The notes beneath the pieces are model-generated. The model was not told the origin of the DNA. It did not search any database and saw nothing but the letters and a program-made list of their open reading frames with translations. The position numbers and the translations under genes are program-made. 64,000 bases of DNA from JAJYSO01 sp964579505 (GTDB lineage Bacteria; Bacteroidota; Bacteroidia; Flavobacteriales; Flavobacteriaceae). Of this stretch, positions 1 to 8,755 are shown piece after piece (position 1 is the first letter of the stretch; each line of letters opens with the position of its first letter). The stretch is from the NCBI GenBank assembly GCA_964579505.1, contig CAZOGC010000007.1:1-64000 (forward strand). Direction: 5' to 3'.

Positions 1-21
1 ATAATTTGTTATAAAAATAAA

Positions 22-55
22 AAGTAGCTGTCTCTGAGTTTTGAGACAGCTACTT
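22..55 (-). terminator. Rho-independent terminator of tRNA-Phe
   Basis: A perfect 13-bp inverted repeat (22-34 with 43-55, 8-base loop) lies just beyond the 3' end of the minus-strand tRNA-Phe. Read on the minus strand the hairpin is followed by a U-rich tail, seen as the A-rich stretch at 11-21 on the plus strand. Confidence 0.85.
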
Positions 56-62
56 CAAAAAG

Positions 63-135
<73 letters not shown>

Positions 136-205
136 ATTTTTCGGTGGGCAAATATAAAGTCATTTTAATAATTGCCAAAATAAATTTATAAAAAAAGCAA
201 TTTTG

Positions 206-213
206 TATCTTCG
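206..213 (+). promoter_or_regulatory. Candidate -7 element for coaX
   Basis: TATCTTCG, one base from the Bacteroidota -7 consensus TAnnTTTG, lies 17 bases before the coaX start. No convincing TTG -33 element sits at the usual spacing, so this is a tentative call. Confidence 0.4.
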
Positions 214-230
214 CACTGACAATTATTTCT

Positions 231-965
231 ATGAATCTGATTATAGATATTGGCAATACGCGCGCCAAAATAGCTGTTTTTGAGAACAATAAAATCTTAA
301 AGACACTTGTGTGTTTAAAAGAAAAAATTTTTACACAAAAAGAACAAGTGCTCAAAGAATTTCCTCAGATCAGAGATGGAATTTTAGCGAACGTTGCCGC
401 CCCACACAAAGGGTTTAGAGAACCTTTATCCGATCTTACAGGCTTAAAAATTGAGCTATCTCACAGTACACCAGTGCCTTTTACCAACTTATACAATTCT
501 CCCAAAACATTGGGGTTAGATCGCATAGCATTGGCAGCCGCGGCAGTGGCTAATTTTCCACAAAAAGATGTATTGGTTATCGACGCTGGTACATGTGTGA
601 CTTACGACATTATTACCCACCAAAAAGAATATATAGGTGGCGCTATATCACCCGGATTAAACATGCGTTTTCGCGCCATGAATAATTTCACCGCTAATTT
701 GCCGTTATTAAGGGCAAATAGCAAACCTGTTACTACTATTGGAAAAGATACCGTACAAAGTTTACACTTAGGGGTAAAACAAGGCTTGCTCTATGAAATA
801 AACGGATTTATAGCACAATATCAGCAAGTATATAACAATTTAACAGTCGTTTTAACGGGAGGAGACTGTGAAATCTTGTCTAAAAGTTTAAAAAATAGCA
901 TCTTTGTCCACAAAAATTTCCTTTCAACAGGGCTAAACTCTATTTTAGAATATAACAAACATTGA
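231..965 (+). CDS. coaX: Type III pantothenate kinase
   Basis: Phosphorylates pantothenate with ATP, the first committed step of coenzyme A synthesis in the cytosol. The 244-residue protein has the ASKHA-fold signatures of the CoaX family: the phosphate-binding DIGNT at residues 6-10, GLDR at 95-98, DAGTCVTYD at 118-126 with the catalytic Asp118, and GGAISPGLN at 136-144. The C-terminal LTGGD adenosine loop is also present. Length is normal for the family. It overlaps the next gene by four bases (ATGA), so the two are probably translationally coupled. The ATG at 231 is the natural start because the DIGNT motif begins only five residues later. Confidence 0.96.
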   Translation: MNLIIDIGNTRAKIAVFENNKILKTLVCLKEKIFTQKEQVLKEFPQIRDGILANVAAPHKGFREPLSDLTGLKIELSHSTPVPFTNLYNSPKTLGLDRIALAAAAVANFPQKDVLVIDAGTCVTYDIITHQKEYIGGAISPGLNMRFRAMNNFTANLPLLRANSKPVTTIGKDTVQSLHLGVKQGLLYEINGFIAQYQQVYNNLTVVLTGGDCEILSKSLKNSIFVHKNFLSTGLNSILEYNKH

Positions 966-2206
966 TGATAAAACGACTTCTCATACTCGTCGCAGTCCTT
1001 AGCGCAATGGCTGCCAACGCTCAAGATCAAACTACTTCGCCTTATTCTTATTTCGGAATTGGGCTTCCTACTTTTCACGGATCGGCTGTGAATCGCGCCA
1101 TGGGAGGACTTTCTATTAATGCGGATAGTATTCACTTTAATTTTCAAAACCCGGCCGCTTTAGGCGCTCTTCGATTAACCACTTTCTCTGTAGGGGCTAC
1201 CCAAACTTTTACGAATATAAAAAGTAGCGCCAGCCAAGAACGGGTACGAAATACGTCTTTTGATTATATTGCTTTAGCTATTCCTGCCGGAAAACTCAGT
1301 TTTGCTTTTGGAGTAATGCCTCGCAACTCGGTAGGCTATAAAATACAGCAAAAAGATTCTTCTTCGCTTGCTAGATTTGAAGGACGTGGCGGACTTACCA
1401 AAATATTTCTCTCTCTTGGATATCAAATAAAAAAAGGATTAAGAGTGGGTATTGAAGGAGGATATAACTTTGGCAATGTTCAAAACGAAAATATTTTATA
1501 TACTGATCAAATACAGTACGGAACTCTAGAAAAAAATCGCTCCAATTTACGTGGGTTTAGTTTTAGAGTGGGCGCACAATACGAAACTAAAATTAGCCGT
1601 AAACTCACGCTAGAAACTTCTGCAAGCTACGCTCCTTCTGCCAGACTAACTTCTGAAAATCACAGACATTTATCTACGATTGCACGCGTATCTACCGGTG
1701 GATATACCGAAGTAAATTCTCACACCATTAACTTAGCCAATACCGATTTTGACCTTCCATCAGATTTGCGACTGGGAGTAGGTATTGGTGAATTTCAAAA
1801 ATGGTTTGTAGGAGCCGAATATGAAGCAATTGGAAAAGCTGAATATACCAACACTTCTTTTCTTACAAATAACGTAAGTTTTGACAAAGGAACCGTTTAC
1901 CGTCTTGGTGGTTTTTATATTCCTAATTACGATGATCTTACTAGCTACTTTAAACGTATAACTTATAGAGCCGGTATACGCTATAGAGATATGGGGTTAA
2001 CCGTAAACCACAAAGACCTTCACGAATTTGCCGTTTCTTTTGGGCTCGGACTTCCGGCCGGTGGGTTCTTAAGCAATATGAATATAGGAGTTGAATACGG
2101 CCAGCGCGGCACTACTTCTGCCGGATTGGTACAAGAAAATTTTGTAAACGTATTTATTGGTATCTCACTAAACGACAAGTGGTTTATTAAACGAAAATAT
2201 CACTAA
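962..2206 (+). CDS. Putative outer-membrane beta-barrel protein
   Basis: A 414-residue protein with a clear Sec signal peptide (a basic start, then a hydrophobic stretch ending ...AANAQ, about residues 1-20). The mature part alternates short hydrophobic and polar segments rich in Tyr, Gly and Asn, as in FadL/OmpP1-like barrels. A porin-like start (SPYSYFGIGLP) follows the signal. No enzymatic motif is visible. It overlaps coaX by four bases and precedes lptC, so it probably belongs to a coaX-OMP-lptC operon concerned with the outer membrane. I recognise the type of protein and not its substrate. Confidence 0.75.
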   Translation: MMIKRLLILVAVLSAMAANAQDQTTSPYSYFGIGLPTFHGSAVNRAMGGLSINADSIHFNFQNPAALGALRLTTFSVGATQTFTNIKSSASQERVRNTSFDYIALAIPAGKLSFAFGVMPRNSVGYKIQQKDSSSLARFEGRGGLTKIFLSLGYQIKKGLRVGIEGGYNFGNVQNENILYTDQIQYGTLEKNRSNLRGFSFRVGAQYETKISRKLTLETSASYAPSARLTSENHRHLSTIARVSTGGYTEVNSHTINLANTDFDLPSDLRLGVGIGEFQKWFVGAEYEAIGKAEYTNTSFLTNNVSFDKGTVYRLGGFYIPNYDDLTSYFKRITYRAGIRYRDMGLTVNHKDLHEFAVSFGLGLPAGGFLSNMNIGVEYGQRGTTSAGLVQENFVNVFIGISLNDKWFIKRKYH

Positions 2207-2251
2207 ATTCAAGCATATCTTACTTAAGAACAGGTTTTATGCCGCTTAAAA

Positions 2252-2830
2252 ATGGTGCATTTTCTTCAACATAGCTATAAAGGTTTATGCACGGTTCTGG
2301 TAATCGTTTTATTATTCTCATGTCAAAATCGAATTAATAAAGTTAGACAGCTAGAAGAAAAAAGCTATGTGCCACAAACCGTAGAAACGGATGTTAATCT
2401 TGTTTATACAGACAGCGGAAAAGTAGCCGCTACTTTAAAAAGTCCTAAATTATTAGACTACGCTAATTTAGATTTTCCTTATCGCGAATTTCCCAAAGGG
2501 GTTTCGGTAGCCTTTTATGATAAAGGCAAAAAAAATACGGTGGTAGCTGATTATGCTATTAGCTATGAAGAAACCGGACTGGTAGATTTACGAGGACACG
2601 TAAAAATAGTAACCGGAGACAGCACCGTTCTTACAGCACAACAATTGTATTGGGATCAAGACCGAAAATGGGTTTTTACTGACTTAGATTATACCATAAA
2701 AATGTCCAATGGCACCGTTAACAGCGGAAAAGGTTTTGATGCTAATCAAAATTTTACTAATTTTATATCGCGCTCTAACACAGGCGTTCATTATATAAAA
2801 GATAAAAAATCTCATGATAAAACTCTTTAA
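2252..2830 (+). CDS. lptC: LPS export protein LptC (lipoprotein-type)
   Basis: LptC is the bitopic inner-membrane partner of the LptB2FG transporter that hands lipopolysaccharide to the LptA bridge. This 192-residue protein has an N-terminal hydrophobic segment ending in a lipobox-like LLFSC with Cys24. Many Bacteroidota LptC proteins look like lipoproteins in this way. The rest is beta-rich and matches the LptC/OstA jellyroll pattern (for example KVAATLKSPKL and VDLRGHVKIVTGDSTVLTAQ). The last 17 bases overlap the next small gene. The second LPS-export component in this window is lptE near 17 kb. Confidence 0.88.
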   Translation: MVHFLQHSYKGLCTVLVIVLLFSCQNRINKVRQLEEKSYVPQTVETDVNLVYTDSGKVAATLKSPKLLDYANLDFPYREFPKGVSVAFYDKGKKNTVVADYAISYEETGLVDLRGHVKIVTGDSTVLTAQQLYWDQDRKWVFTDLDYTIKMSNGTVNSGKGFDANQNFTNFISRSNTGVHYIKDKKSHDKTL

Positions 2831-2993
2831 AATTATAGAATACGGTTTTCTTATCATCGCCTTATTTTTGCTAGAAGAAACCATACGCACTTGGGGAGAC
2901 ACGTCAAAAACATTTCTTTACGTGGTCTTTATCATTTTAGCCGTATTTATGTATTTTTTTAACCGATGGTATAGAAAACGACTTGAGCAATAA
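2814..2993 (+). CDS. Small two-helix membrane protein, unknown function
   Basis: A 59-residue open frame starts with ATG inside the end of lptC (17-base overlap) and stops 12 bases before the CBS-domain gene. It encodes two hydrophobic segments, about residues 10-20 and 33-49, separated by a short charged linker with EETIRTWGDTSK. The tail (RWYRKRLEQ) is basic. The tight overlap on both sides and normal codon use for this genome argue that it is real. It could act with LptC or with the HlyC-like protein. I do not recognise a family. Confidence 0.7.
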   Translation: MIKLFKIIEYGFLIIALFLLEETIRTWGDTSKTFLYVVFIILAVFMYFFNRWYRKRLEQ

Positions 2994-3005
2994 GACTCTC
3001 AACTC

Positions 3006-4301
3006 ATGACAACCACCGTTCTCATCATCATTGTTACTTTATTACTATCTGCTTTCTTTTCAGGAATGGAGATAGCCTACGTTTCTTCTAATAAAATTCA
3101 TATAGAAATTGAGAAGAAACAAGGTGGGTTTGTTTCTAGAATTTTAGAAAAAATGACCCGAAAGCCCTCTAAATATATCACCACCATGCTGCTTGGCAAC
3201 AACATCGTGTTGGTTTTATACGGGCTTTATATGGGCGAACTTCTAGTAAGGTTACTCACCCCACAGCACCCGCTTAGTAGCGCCTTTCTAAACTATTGGC
3301 TTACCGATGGGCTTATCATTACCCAAACCATCATTTCAACATTGGTTATTTTAATAACTGGCGAATTTTTACCCAAAGTCTTCTTTCAAATTTATTCAAA
3401 TTCGCTACTTAAGTTTTTTGCCGTTCCGACCTATTTCTTTTATTTAATTCTGTATTTTCTCACCTCTTCTGTAATGTGGATTTCTGACGCATTACTTAAA
3501 CTCTTTTTTAAAACCGAAGGAGACGAGGTGCAACAAGCTTTTACCAAATCAGAACTCGGCAACTACATTAACGAGCAGATGGAAACAGTAAAAGCCGATG
3601 AAGAAGTAGATTCTGAAATTATGATCTTCAAAAATGCGCTTGAATTTTCAGAAATTAAAGCGCGTGAGGTAATGATTCCGCGTACCGAAATTATTGCCGT
3701 AGATCAAACCGAAACCCCTAAAAATTTACAAACAAAATTTACCGAAACCGGATTGTCTAAAATTTTGGTCTACAAAGAAAGCATAGACGACATTATCGGA
3801 TACGTGCATTCTTTTGAATTATTTAAAAAACCTGAGAACTTAAAATCTATCTTGTTACCGGTAATTTATGTGCCGGAAAGCATGTTAGTAAAAGACGTTT
3901 TAGGAGCACTTATTAGAAAGCGAAAAAGCATTGCCGTGGTTATAGACGAGTATGGCGGAACCAGTGGTATGGCTACTGTAGAAGATATTGTTGAAGAACT
4001 CTTTGGCGAGATTGAAGACGAACACGATTCTGTACTGCTCACAGAAGAAGACCTTGGCAAAGGGCGCTACAAGTTTTCTGCACGTACTGAAATTGACTAC
4101 ATTAACGAAACCTATAAACTAGATTTGCCCAAAGGTGAAAATTATGAAACCTTAGGCGGATTAATTGTGCACTACACCGAAGAAATTCCGGAAAAAGGAG
4201 GCGTTTTGGTAATAGAAAACTATGAAATGAAAATGCTCGAAGTTTCTAACACAAAGGTTGAGTTAGTAGAAATTCATACCCTTGAAGGCGAACAAAACTA
4301 G
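3006..4301 (+). CDS. CNNM/HlyC family CBS-domain membrane protein
   Basis: A 431-residue inner-membrane protein of the family often labelled hemolysin. It has an N-terminal DUF21/CNNM transmembrane domain (about residues 1-190, starting TTTVLIIIVTLLLSAFFSGMEIAY), a pair of CBS domains (about 205-330, including VMIPRTEI and DEYGGTSGMAT), and a C-terminal CorC/HlyC domain (about 345-425). Relatives are magnesium/cobalt transporters or regulators, and the name hemolysin has little functional basis. GldE of gliding bacteria belongs to this superfamily, but nothing here marks this copy as GldE. Confidence 0.85.
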   Translation: MTTTVLIIIVTLLLSAFFSGMEIAYVSSNKIHIEIEKKQGGFVSRILEKMTRKPSKYITTMLLGNNIVLVLYGLYMGELLVRLLTPQHPLSSAFLNYWLTDGLIITQTIISTLVILITGEFLPKVFFQIYSNSLLKFFAVPTYFFYLILYFLTSSVMWISDALLKLFFKTEGDEVQQAFTKSELGNYINEQMETVKADEEVDSEIMIFKNALEFSEIKAREVMIPRTEIIAVDQTETPKNLQTKFTETGLSKILVYKESIDDIIGYVHSFELFKKPENLKSILLPVIYVPESMLVKDVLGALIRKRKSIAVVIDEYGGTSGMATVEDIVEELFGEIEDEHDSVLLTEEDLGKGRYKFSARTEIDYINETYKLDLPKGENYETLGGLIVHYTEEIPEKGGVLVIENYEMKMLEVSNTKVELVEIHTLEGEQN

Positions 4302-4352
4302 CACCCGATATATTTTATCTACATTATAGTTTTATAATTTCATTAAATACCG

Positions 4353-4360
4353 TATTTTCG
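4353..4360 (+). promoter_or_regulatory. Candidate -7 element for the PpiD-like gene
   Basis: TATTTTCG lies 32 bases before the start codon in the only sizeable gap of this gene block (4302-4392). It matches TAnnTTTG except for one base. The upstream -33 region is just a T-run, so confidence is limited. Confidence 0.4.
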
Positions 4361-4392
4361 CCCACCATATTTTTGAAAAACAGAACTATTCA

Positions 4393-6507
4393 ATGGCAGT
4401 CTTAAATAATATTAGGAAGCACGGTATTTTCTTAATTATCATCATCGCATTAGCACTTTTCGCCTTTGTCCTTGCAGATGTAATTAGAAACGGGGGCTTC
4501 TCTTCCGGAAAAGATAGAAACGTTATTGCAACTATTAACGGCCAAGATATAGGTCGGGTAGAATTTTCTAACCGCTTACAAATAGCCCAACAAAATTCAG
4601 GAGGCAACCTAAGCACTATTCAAGGAGTAAACCAGGTATGGAACACCTTACTTCGTCAAACTCTTTTAAAAGAGCAAATTGAAACAATTGGTATAGATGT
4701 AGGTACCCCGCAAATTACCAGCGCTTTGTCTAGAATATTCTGGAGAGTTCCTGCTTTCTTAACCAACGGCCAATTCGACGTTAATAAATTTACTACACAA
4801 ATGGAATACTTTAAAAAAGTAGCTCCACGTAGATACTTGCAAATGTTGAATGCCGAAGAACAAGCTACTAAACAAGCTAAAGCCAACGTTTACTTTGATT
4901 TACTGGCCGCCGGAATTAACACAACACCCGCAGATATCAAAGCATCTTACCAATTATACAATACTAATTTTGACGTACAATATGTTCGCCTTTCTTACTT
5001 TTCTGTAGAAGACAACAAAGTAAAAGTAACGGATGCCGACATTCAACAATACATCAACAATCACAAAAAAGAATACACAACGAAAGGATATAGAGATATC
5101 CGCTACGTTTTATTCCCCCAAGAAGCTTCGCCTACCGATGTGCAAAACATCAAACAAAGTTTAGCCAAACTTTTAGAAGATCACAAAGTATTTAATGAAG
5201 CTGCCGGAATGGAAGAAAACGCTAAAGGTTTTCGTAACGTAACCGATTATGAATCGTACTTAGCTCAATACTCAGACATTCCATACAACAACGTTTATCA
5301 ATTTAAATCAGACTTATCAAAAAAATATGCTGATTCTCTATTTGATTTACACAAAGGCCAAATTTTAGGTCCCTACAAAGACGACGGATACTGGAAATAC
5401 AGCAAATTAGTAGACCAGCGTCAAATGCCTGACTCTGTTAAGGTTGAACAAATTCTTATATCTTACAAAGGCCTTCAAACCGGACAAGGTTTAGAACGCA
5501 CGCGTGCCGAAGCCGAAGTATTAGCAGACAGTTTGCTAAAAGTAATTAAAGGCAATCACAGCAAATTTGCCGAGTTAGCTAAAAAATACTCTAACGATCC
5601 TACCTCTAAAGAAAAAGGCGGTGAAACCAGTTGGCTCAGACATCCTGCCGGACAAACCAATGCCTATATTGACTACATCTTTACACACAAACCAGGCTCT
5701 TTAGACGTAATTGATACAAAATTCGGTTACATTCTCGTCTCTATTAAAGATGTTAAGAACGAACAAAAAGTTATCAAATTAGCTACATTAGCTAAAAAGA
5801 TTGAACCTTCAGAAGAGACACAAAATGCACTTTTTAATAAGGCAACCAAATTTCAAATTGCGGTAAAAGATGGCGATTTTGCTAAAATTGCTCATGACAA
5901 CTCTTATAAAATACGTGTAGCAAAAAGTTTACTACCGCTTGATGAAAACGTTATTGGATTGGGCAATCATCGCGACATTGTACAATGGGCTTATAAAGAA
6001 ACCACCAAACCCGGTGATATTAAACGTTTTAATCTTGTCAAAGGCTATGTGGTTGCACAACTAACCGCTAGCACTACAAAAGGAATCGAAACGGTTAAAG
6101 AAGCTAAAAACAAAGTGCGTCCTATCTTGTTGAAAAAGAAAAAAGGAGAATATCTTGCTAAGCAAATTAAGAGCGCTGACTTAAACAAAATTGCTGCACA
6201 ATACGACACACAAATAATAACAAAAGACAATATCAACTTTAAATATGCCAATATTAGCGGGTATGAGCCCAAAGTAGTAGGTAGTTTATTTTCTTTAAAA
6301 GAAGGACAAGTAAGCGCTCCTATTGCCGGAAAAGATGCTCTTTATGTGGTAAAACTTATTAAACGTCATAACCCTGAAGCACTTAAATCATACAGCGGTT
6401 TGTTGTTTAGAGAAAACAAAAAAGAAAAACAAGCTGTAGGCGTCAAAGTAATTAAAACGCTAAAAGACGAGGCTACTATTGTAGACCGACGCGCTAAGTT
6501 TTACTAA
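4393..6507 (+). CDS. PpiD/SurA-like peptidyl-prolyl isomerase, membrane-anchored
   Basis: A 704-residue periplasmic folding chaperone. One N-terminal transmembrane helix (about residues 12-32) anchors it in the inner membrane. It is followed by a SurA_N-like helical chaperone domain and a parvulin rotamase domain at about 347-455, with SVKVEQILISYKG and the typical YSNDPTSKEKGGETSW signature. A weaker parvulin-like repeat appears to follow. This architecture is that of PpiD, which meets nascent secreted proteins at the Sec translocon. A strong terminator downstream ends the coaX-to-ppiD gene block. Confidence 0.9.
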   Translation: MAVLNNIRKHGIFLIIIIALALFAFVLADVIRNGGFSSGKDRNVIATINGQDIGRVEFSNRLQIAQQNSGGNLSTIQGVNQVWNTLLRQTLLKEQIETIGIDVGTPQITSALSRIFWRVPAFLTNGQFDVNKFTTQMEYFKKVAPRRYLQMLNAEEQATKQAKANVYFDLLAAGINTTPADIKASYQLYNTNFDVQYVRLSYFSVEDNKVKVTDADIQQYINNHKKEYTTKGYRDIRYVLFPQEASPTDVQNIKQSLAKLLEDHKVFNEAAGMEENAKGFRNVTDYESYLAQYSDIPYNNVYQFKSDLSKKYADSLFDLHKGQILGPYKDDGYWKYSKLVDQRQMPDSVKVEQILISYKGLQTGQGLERTRAEAEVLADSLLKVIKGNHSKFAELAKKYSNDPTSKEKGGETSWLRHPAGQTNAYIDYIFTHKPGSLDVIDTKFGYILVSIKDVKNEQKVIKLATLAKKIEPSEETQNALFNKATKFQIAVKDGDFAKIAHDNSYKIRVAKSLLPLDENVIGLGNHRDIVQWAYKETTKPGDIKRFNLVKGYVVAQLTASTTKGIETVKEAKNKVRPILLKKKKGEYLAKQIKSADLNKIAAQYDTQIITKDNINFKYANISGYEPKVVGSLFSLKEGQVSAPIAGKDALYVVKLIKRHNPEALKSYSGLLFRENKKEKQAVGVKVIKTLKDEATIVDRRAKFY

Positions 6508-6530
6508 GATTAAAGTAACGGTAACTCTTA

Positions 6531-6559
6531 AAAGAGCCTCGAAAAATCGAGGCTCTTTT
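6531..6559 (+). terminator. Bidirectional terminator between ppiD-like gene and truB
   Basis: A perfect 12-bp inverted repeat (6531-6542 with 6547-6558, AAAA loop) is followed by TTTTCTTTTT on the plus strand. It lies between the converging ppiD-like and truB genes, so it may serve both. Confidence 0.9.
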
Positions 6560-6586
6560 CTTTTTAATCTATTTTTTATACCCTAT

Positions 6587-7285
6587 TTATTTCTTTGGAA
6601 GTTTGTCTATAAATTCTTCTAAAGACATTGCTTCAGCCACTGAAAAACGGCCTATTCTAGTTCTTCTTAAAGCAGAGAGATGCGCTCCACTAGACGCCGC
6701 TTTGCCAAAATCATGCGCAAGGCTTCTAATATATGTTCCTTTACTACAAGAAACGCAAAAATCTACCTCTGGTAGGGCCATACGTGTCAACTCAAATTGA
6801 TAGATTGTAACTTGTCTAGAAGGAATTTCTACTTCTTCTCCTTTACGCGCATACTGATATAAACGTTTACCATTCTTCTTTACAGCTGAAAAAACAGGTG
6901 GAAACTGCTTTATTTCACCTAAAAAAGAGGGAATAATCTCTTGCAGGTAAGCCTCCTTTAAATGACCAGTCGGAAAAGTTTGGTCTATATCCGTTTCTAA
7001 ATCATAAGAAGGCGTTGTGCCTCCAAAAGTAAACGTACCTGTATATTCTTTCTCTAATCCTTGAAACTCTTGTATGCGCTTGGTAAATTTTCCGGTACAA
7101 ATAAGCAATAACCCACTGGCTAAAGGGTCTAAGGTGCCCGCATGACCCACTTTTATTTTTTTAAATCCGCAGTGCTGTTTAATCAACCAGCGCACTTTGT
7201 TTACTAATTGAAAAGAGGTCCAATTCAACGGTTTATCAAACAACAATAGCTGTCCGTTTTTAAAATCATCGGGGGTATAAAGCAT
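6587..7285 (-). CDS. truB: tRNA pseudouridine(55) synthase
   Basis: Makes pseudouridine at position 55 in the T loop of tRNAs. The 232-residue protein carries the family signature GHAGTLDPLASG at residues 47-58, with catalytic Asp53, and the substrate-binding segments FPPVFSAVKKNGKRLYQYAR and GTYIRSLAHDFG. It lacks the extended C-terminal PUA-like part of the E. coli enzyme, which is normal for Bacteroidota. In many flavobacteria an uppP gene sits between the DUF3098 gene and truB, but here only 52 bases separate them. Confidence 0.96.
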   Translation of the reverse strand: MLYTPDDFKNGQLLLFDKPLNWTSFQLVNKVRWLIKQHCGFKKIKVGHAGTLDPLASGLLLICTGKFTKRIQEFQGLEKEYTGTFTFGGTTPSYDLETDIDQTFPTGHLKEAYLQEIIPSFLGEIKQFPPVFSAVKKNGKRLYQYARKGEEVEIPSRQVTIYQFELTRMALPEVDFCVSCSKGTYIRSLAHDFGKAASSGAHLSALRRTRIGRFSVAEAMSLEEFIDKLPKK

Positions 7286-7337
7286 AGAAAAGTAAGGTAA
7301 GTTTTCTACAAAAAGTAAAAACGTTCAAGAGGGTGTG

Positions 7338-7637
7338 CTAGTCTGTAGTTTCTTTTTGTTTTTTGGGGCTATTAGGGTTCAATAAAATAGCGTAGATTTC
7401 AATTCCAAACCCAATAAGCACTAATGCAGGCGCTAAACGGATACGCCTCCAACTAAAAATTTCCGGGTTAAATACACTAGGGTCGTTACTTCCTCCTCCG
7501 GCCATCAAGATAAAACCTAAAGCAATGACCGCTAATCCAATTCCCATCACTTTATAATTTTTTTTCTCAAAAATATATTGAGGCTTGGCCTTCATTTCAT
7601 TCTCCTCTGTCGCTTTTTTTATCTTGTTTTTAGCCAT
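7338..7637 (-). CDS. DUF3098 family small membrane protein
   Basis: A 99-residue protein with a charged N-terminus (about residues 1-28) and two transmembrane segments, about 30-47 and 66-86. Between them is a loop ending NPEIFSWRRIRLAP. This matches the DUF3098 family found next to ftsX across Bacteroidota. Function is unknown. The conserved neighbourhood suggests a link to FtsX or peptidoglycan control. It lies 31 bases after ftsX and is almost certainly cotranscribed. Confidence 0.85.
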   Translation of the reverse strand: MAKNKIKKATEENEMKAKPQYIFEKKNYKVMGIGLAVIALGFILMAGGGSNDPSVFNPEIFSWRRIRLAPALVLIGFGIEIYAILLNPNSPKKQKETTD

Positions 7638-7668
7638 AATATATGTTTTATAGGGCTCCGTAATAAAC

Positions 7669-8547
7669 CTAATAGTATAGTTCTTCTGCTCTCAAATTTA
7701 AAAAGCGTTGCGTTGCTAAATATGTACTAATCCACGTTAGAATTATTCCTAACACAAACACTCCGGCAAAAATAACTCCTAAATATAACTTATTTTGCAT
7801 TAACCCCAAATCCGGAAAGTTTTTATTGACATAATACAATGCCAAAGCAACCCCCACCGAAGCTAAAAAGGCACCAATAATGCCCAGTTTTATACTACGC
7901 CAAATAAATGGTCTGCGTATAAATCCTTTGGTAGCGCCCACCATTTGCATGGTTTTTATCGTAAACCTTCTGGCATAAACAGATAGTCTGATAGAACTGT
8001 TAATCAAAAACACGGCTATCAACAAGAAGATAGCGCTGGCAATCAGTATCCAAAAACTAACACGTTGTACATTTTTATTTACAATAGAGACCAAGGGTGC
8101 ATCATACACCACATCATCTACAAAACTTTTTTGCTTTAGATCTTCAGATATTTCTGAAATCTTTTGTGAAGAAACATAAGCTGCTTTAAAATGAACATCT
8201 ATTGAATTTTGCAGCGGATTATAGCCCAAAAACTCTAAAAAATCTTCCCCAATAGCCTTACTTTGTATTTCAGCCGCTTTTTCTTTAGACACATAGGCTA
8301 CAGATTTGGTATAATCAGCCATCTCCAGGCTCTTTTCAAGCTGTTTAAGTTCTACTTTTTTAGCTGAATTTTTTAGATAAATAGTCAGCGGAATCTGTTC
8401 TTTAAAATAATCTGCTGCCTTCTTCGTATTTAAAATTAACAGCCCCAACATTCCTAAAAGAAAGAGTACTAACCCTATACTAACTACCACCGAAAAATAA
8501 GAAGTAACTAACCGGCGCTTTTGATATCGTTCAAAAGAAGAGCTCAT
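7669..8547 (-). CDS. ftsX: Cell division permease FtsX
   Basis: FtsX pairs with the ATPase FtsE to control peptidoglycan hydrolases at the division site. The 292-residue protein has the family layout: a cytoplasmic N-terminus, a first membrane helix (about 19-41), an extracytoplasmic domain, then three helices (about 165-187, 217-240 and 258-280) with the FtsX permease core between. ftsE is not in the window. The gene heads a minus-strand block ftsX-DUF3098-truB. Confidence 0.92.
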   Translation of the reverse strand: MSSSFERYQKRRLVTSYFSVVVSIGLVLFLLGMLGLLILNTKKAADYFKEQIPLTIYLKNSAKKVELKQLEKSLEMADYTKSVAYVSKEKAAEIQSKAIGEDFLEFLGYNPLQNSIDVHFKAAYVSSQKISEISEDLKQKSFVDDVVYDAPLVSIVNKNVQRVSFWILIASAIFLLIAVFLINSSIRLSVYARRFTIKTMQMVGATKGFIRRPFIWRSIKLGIIGAFLASVGVALALYYVNKNFPDLGLMQNKLYLGVIFAGVFVLGIILTWISTYLATQRFLNLRAEELYY

Positions 8548-8755
8548 AAATCATTAAAGTTTGCGTAAAAATAAGAAAGTAAACTGAACCATACTCTTTT
8601 GAAACGTCAAACTTTTCACTTTCGTACTTTAATAGTATTTTTGTCTCTTTAGGAATCTGCTCTTTCGGCAAGGCTTCCACTAATTTTTTATACCGGCAAT
8701 TACGCACAAACACAAAAAATGCGCATTGCTTAAATTAAAGTAAGAACAATCTCAA

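Noticed and set aside
3006..4301. Naming the CBS-domain protein GldE
   Set aside because: It shares the domain layout with GldE, but the context (after lptC, not with gldD) does not support it.
8531..8713. 60-codon minus-strand open frame upstream of ftsX
   Set aside because: It fills the divergent ftsX/leuS promoter gap, overlaps ftsX by 17 bases, and shows no family or signal. Possible but not supported.
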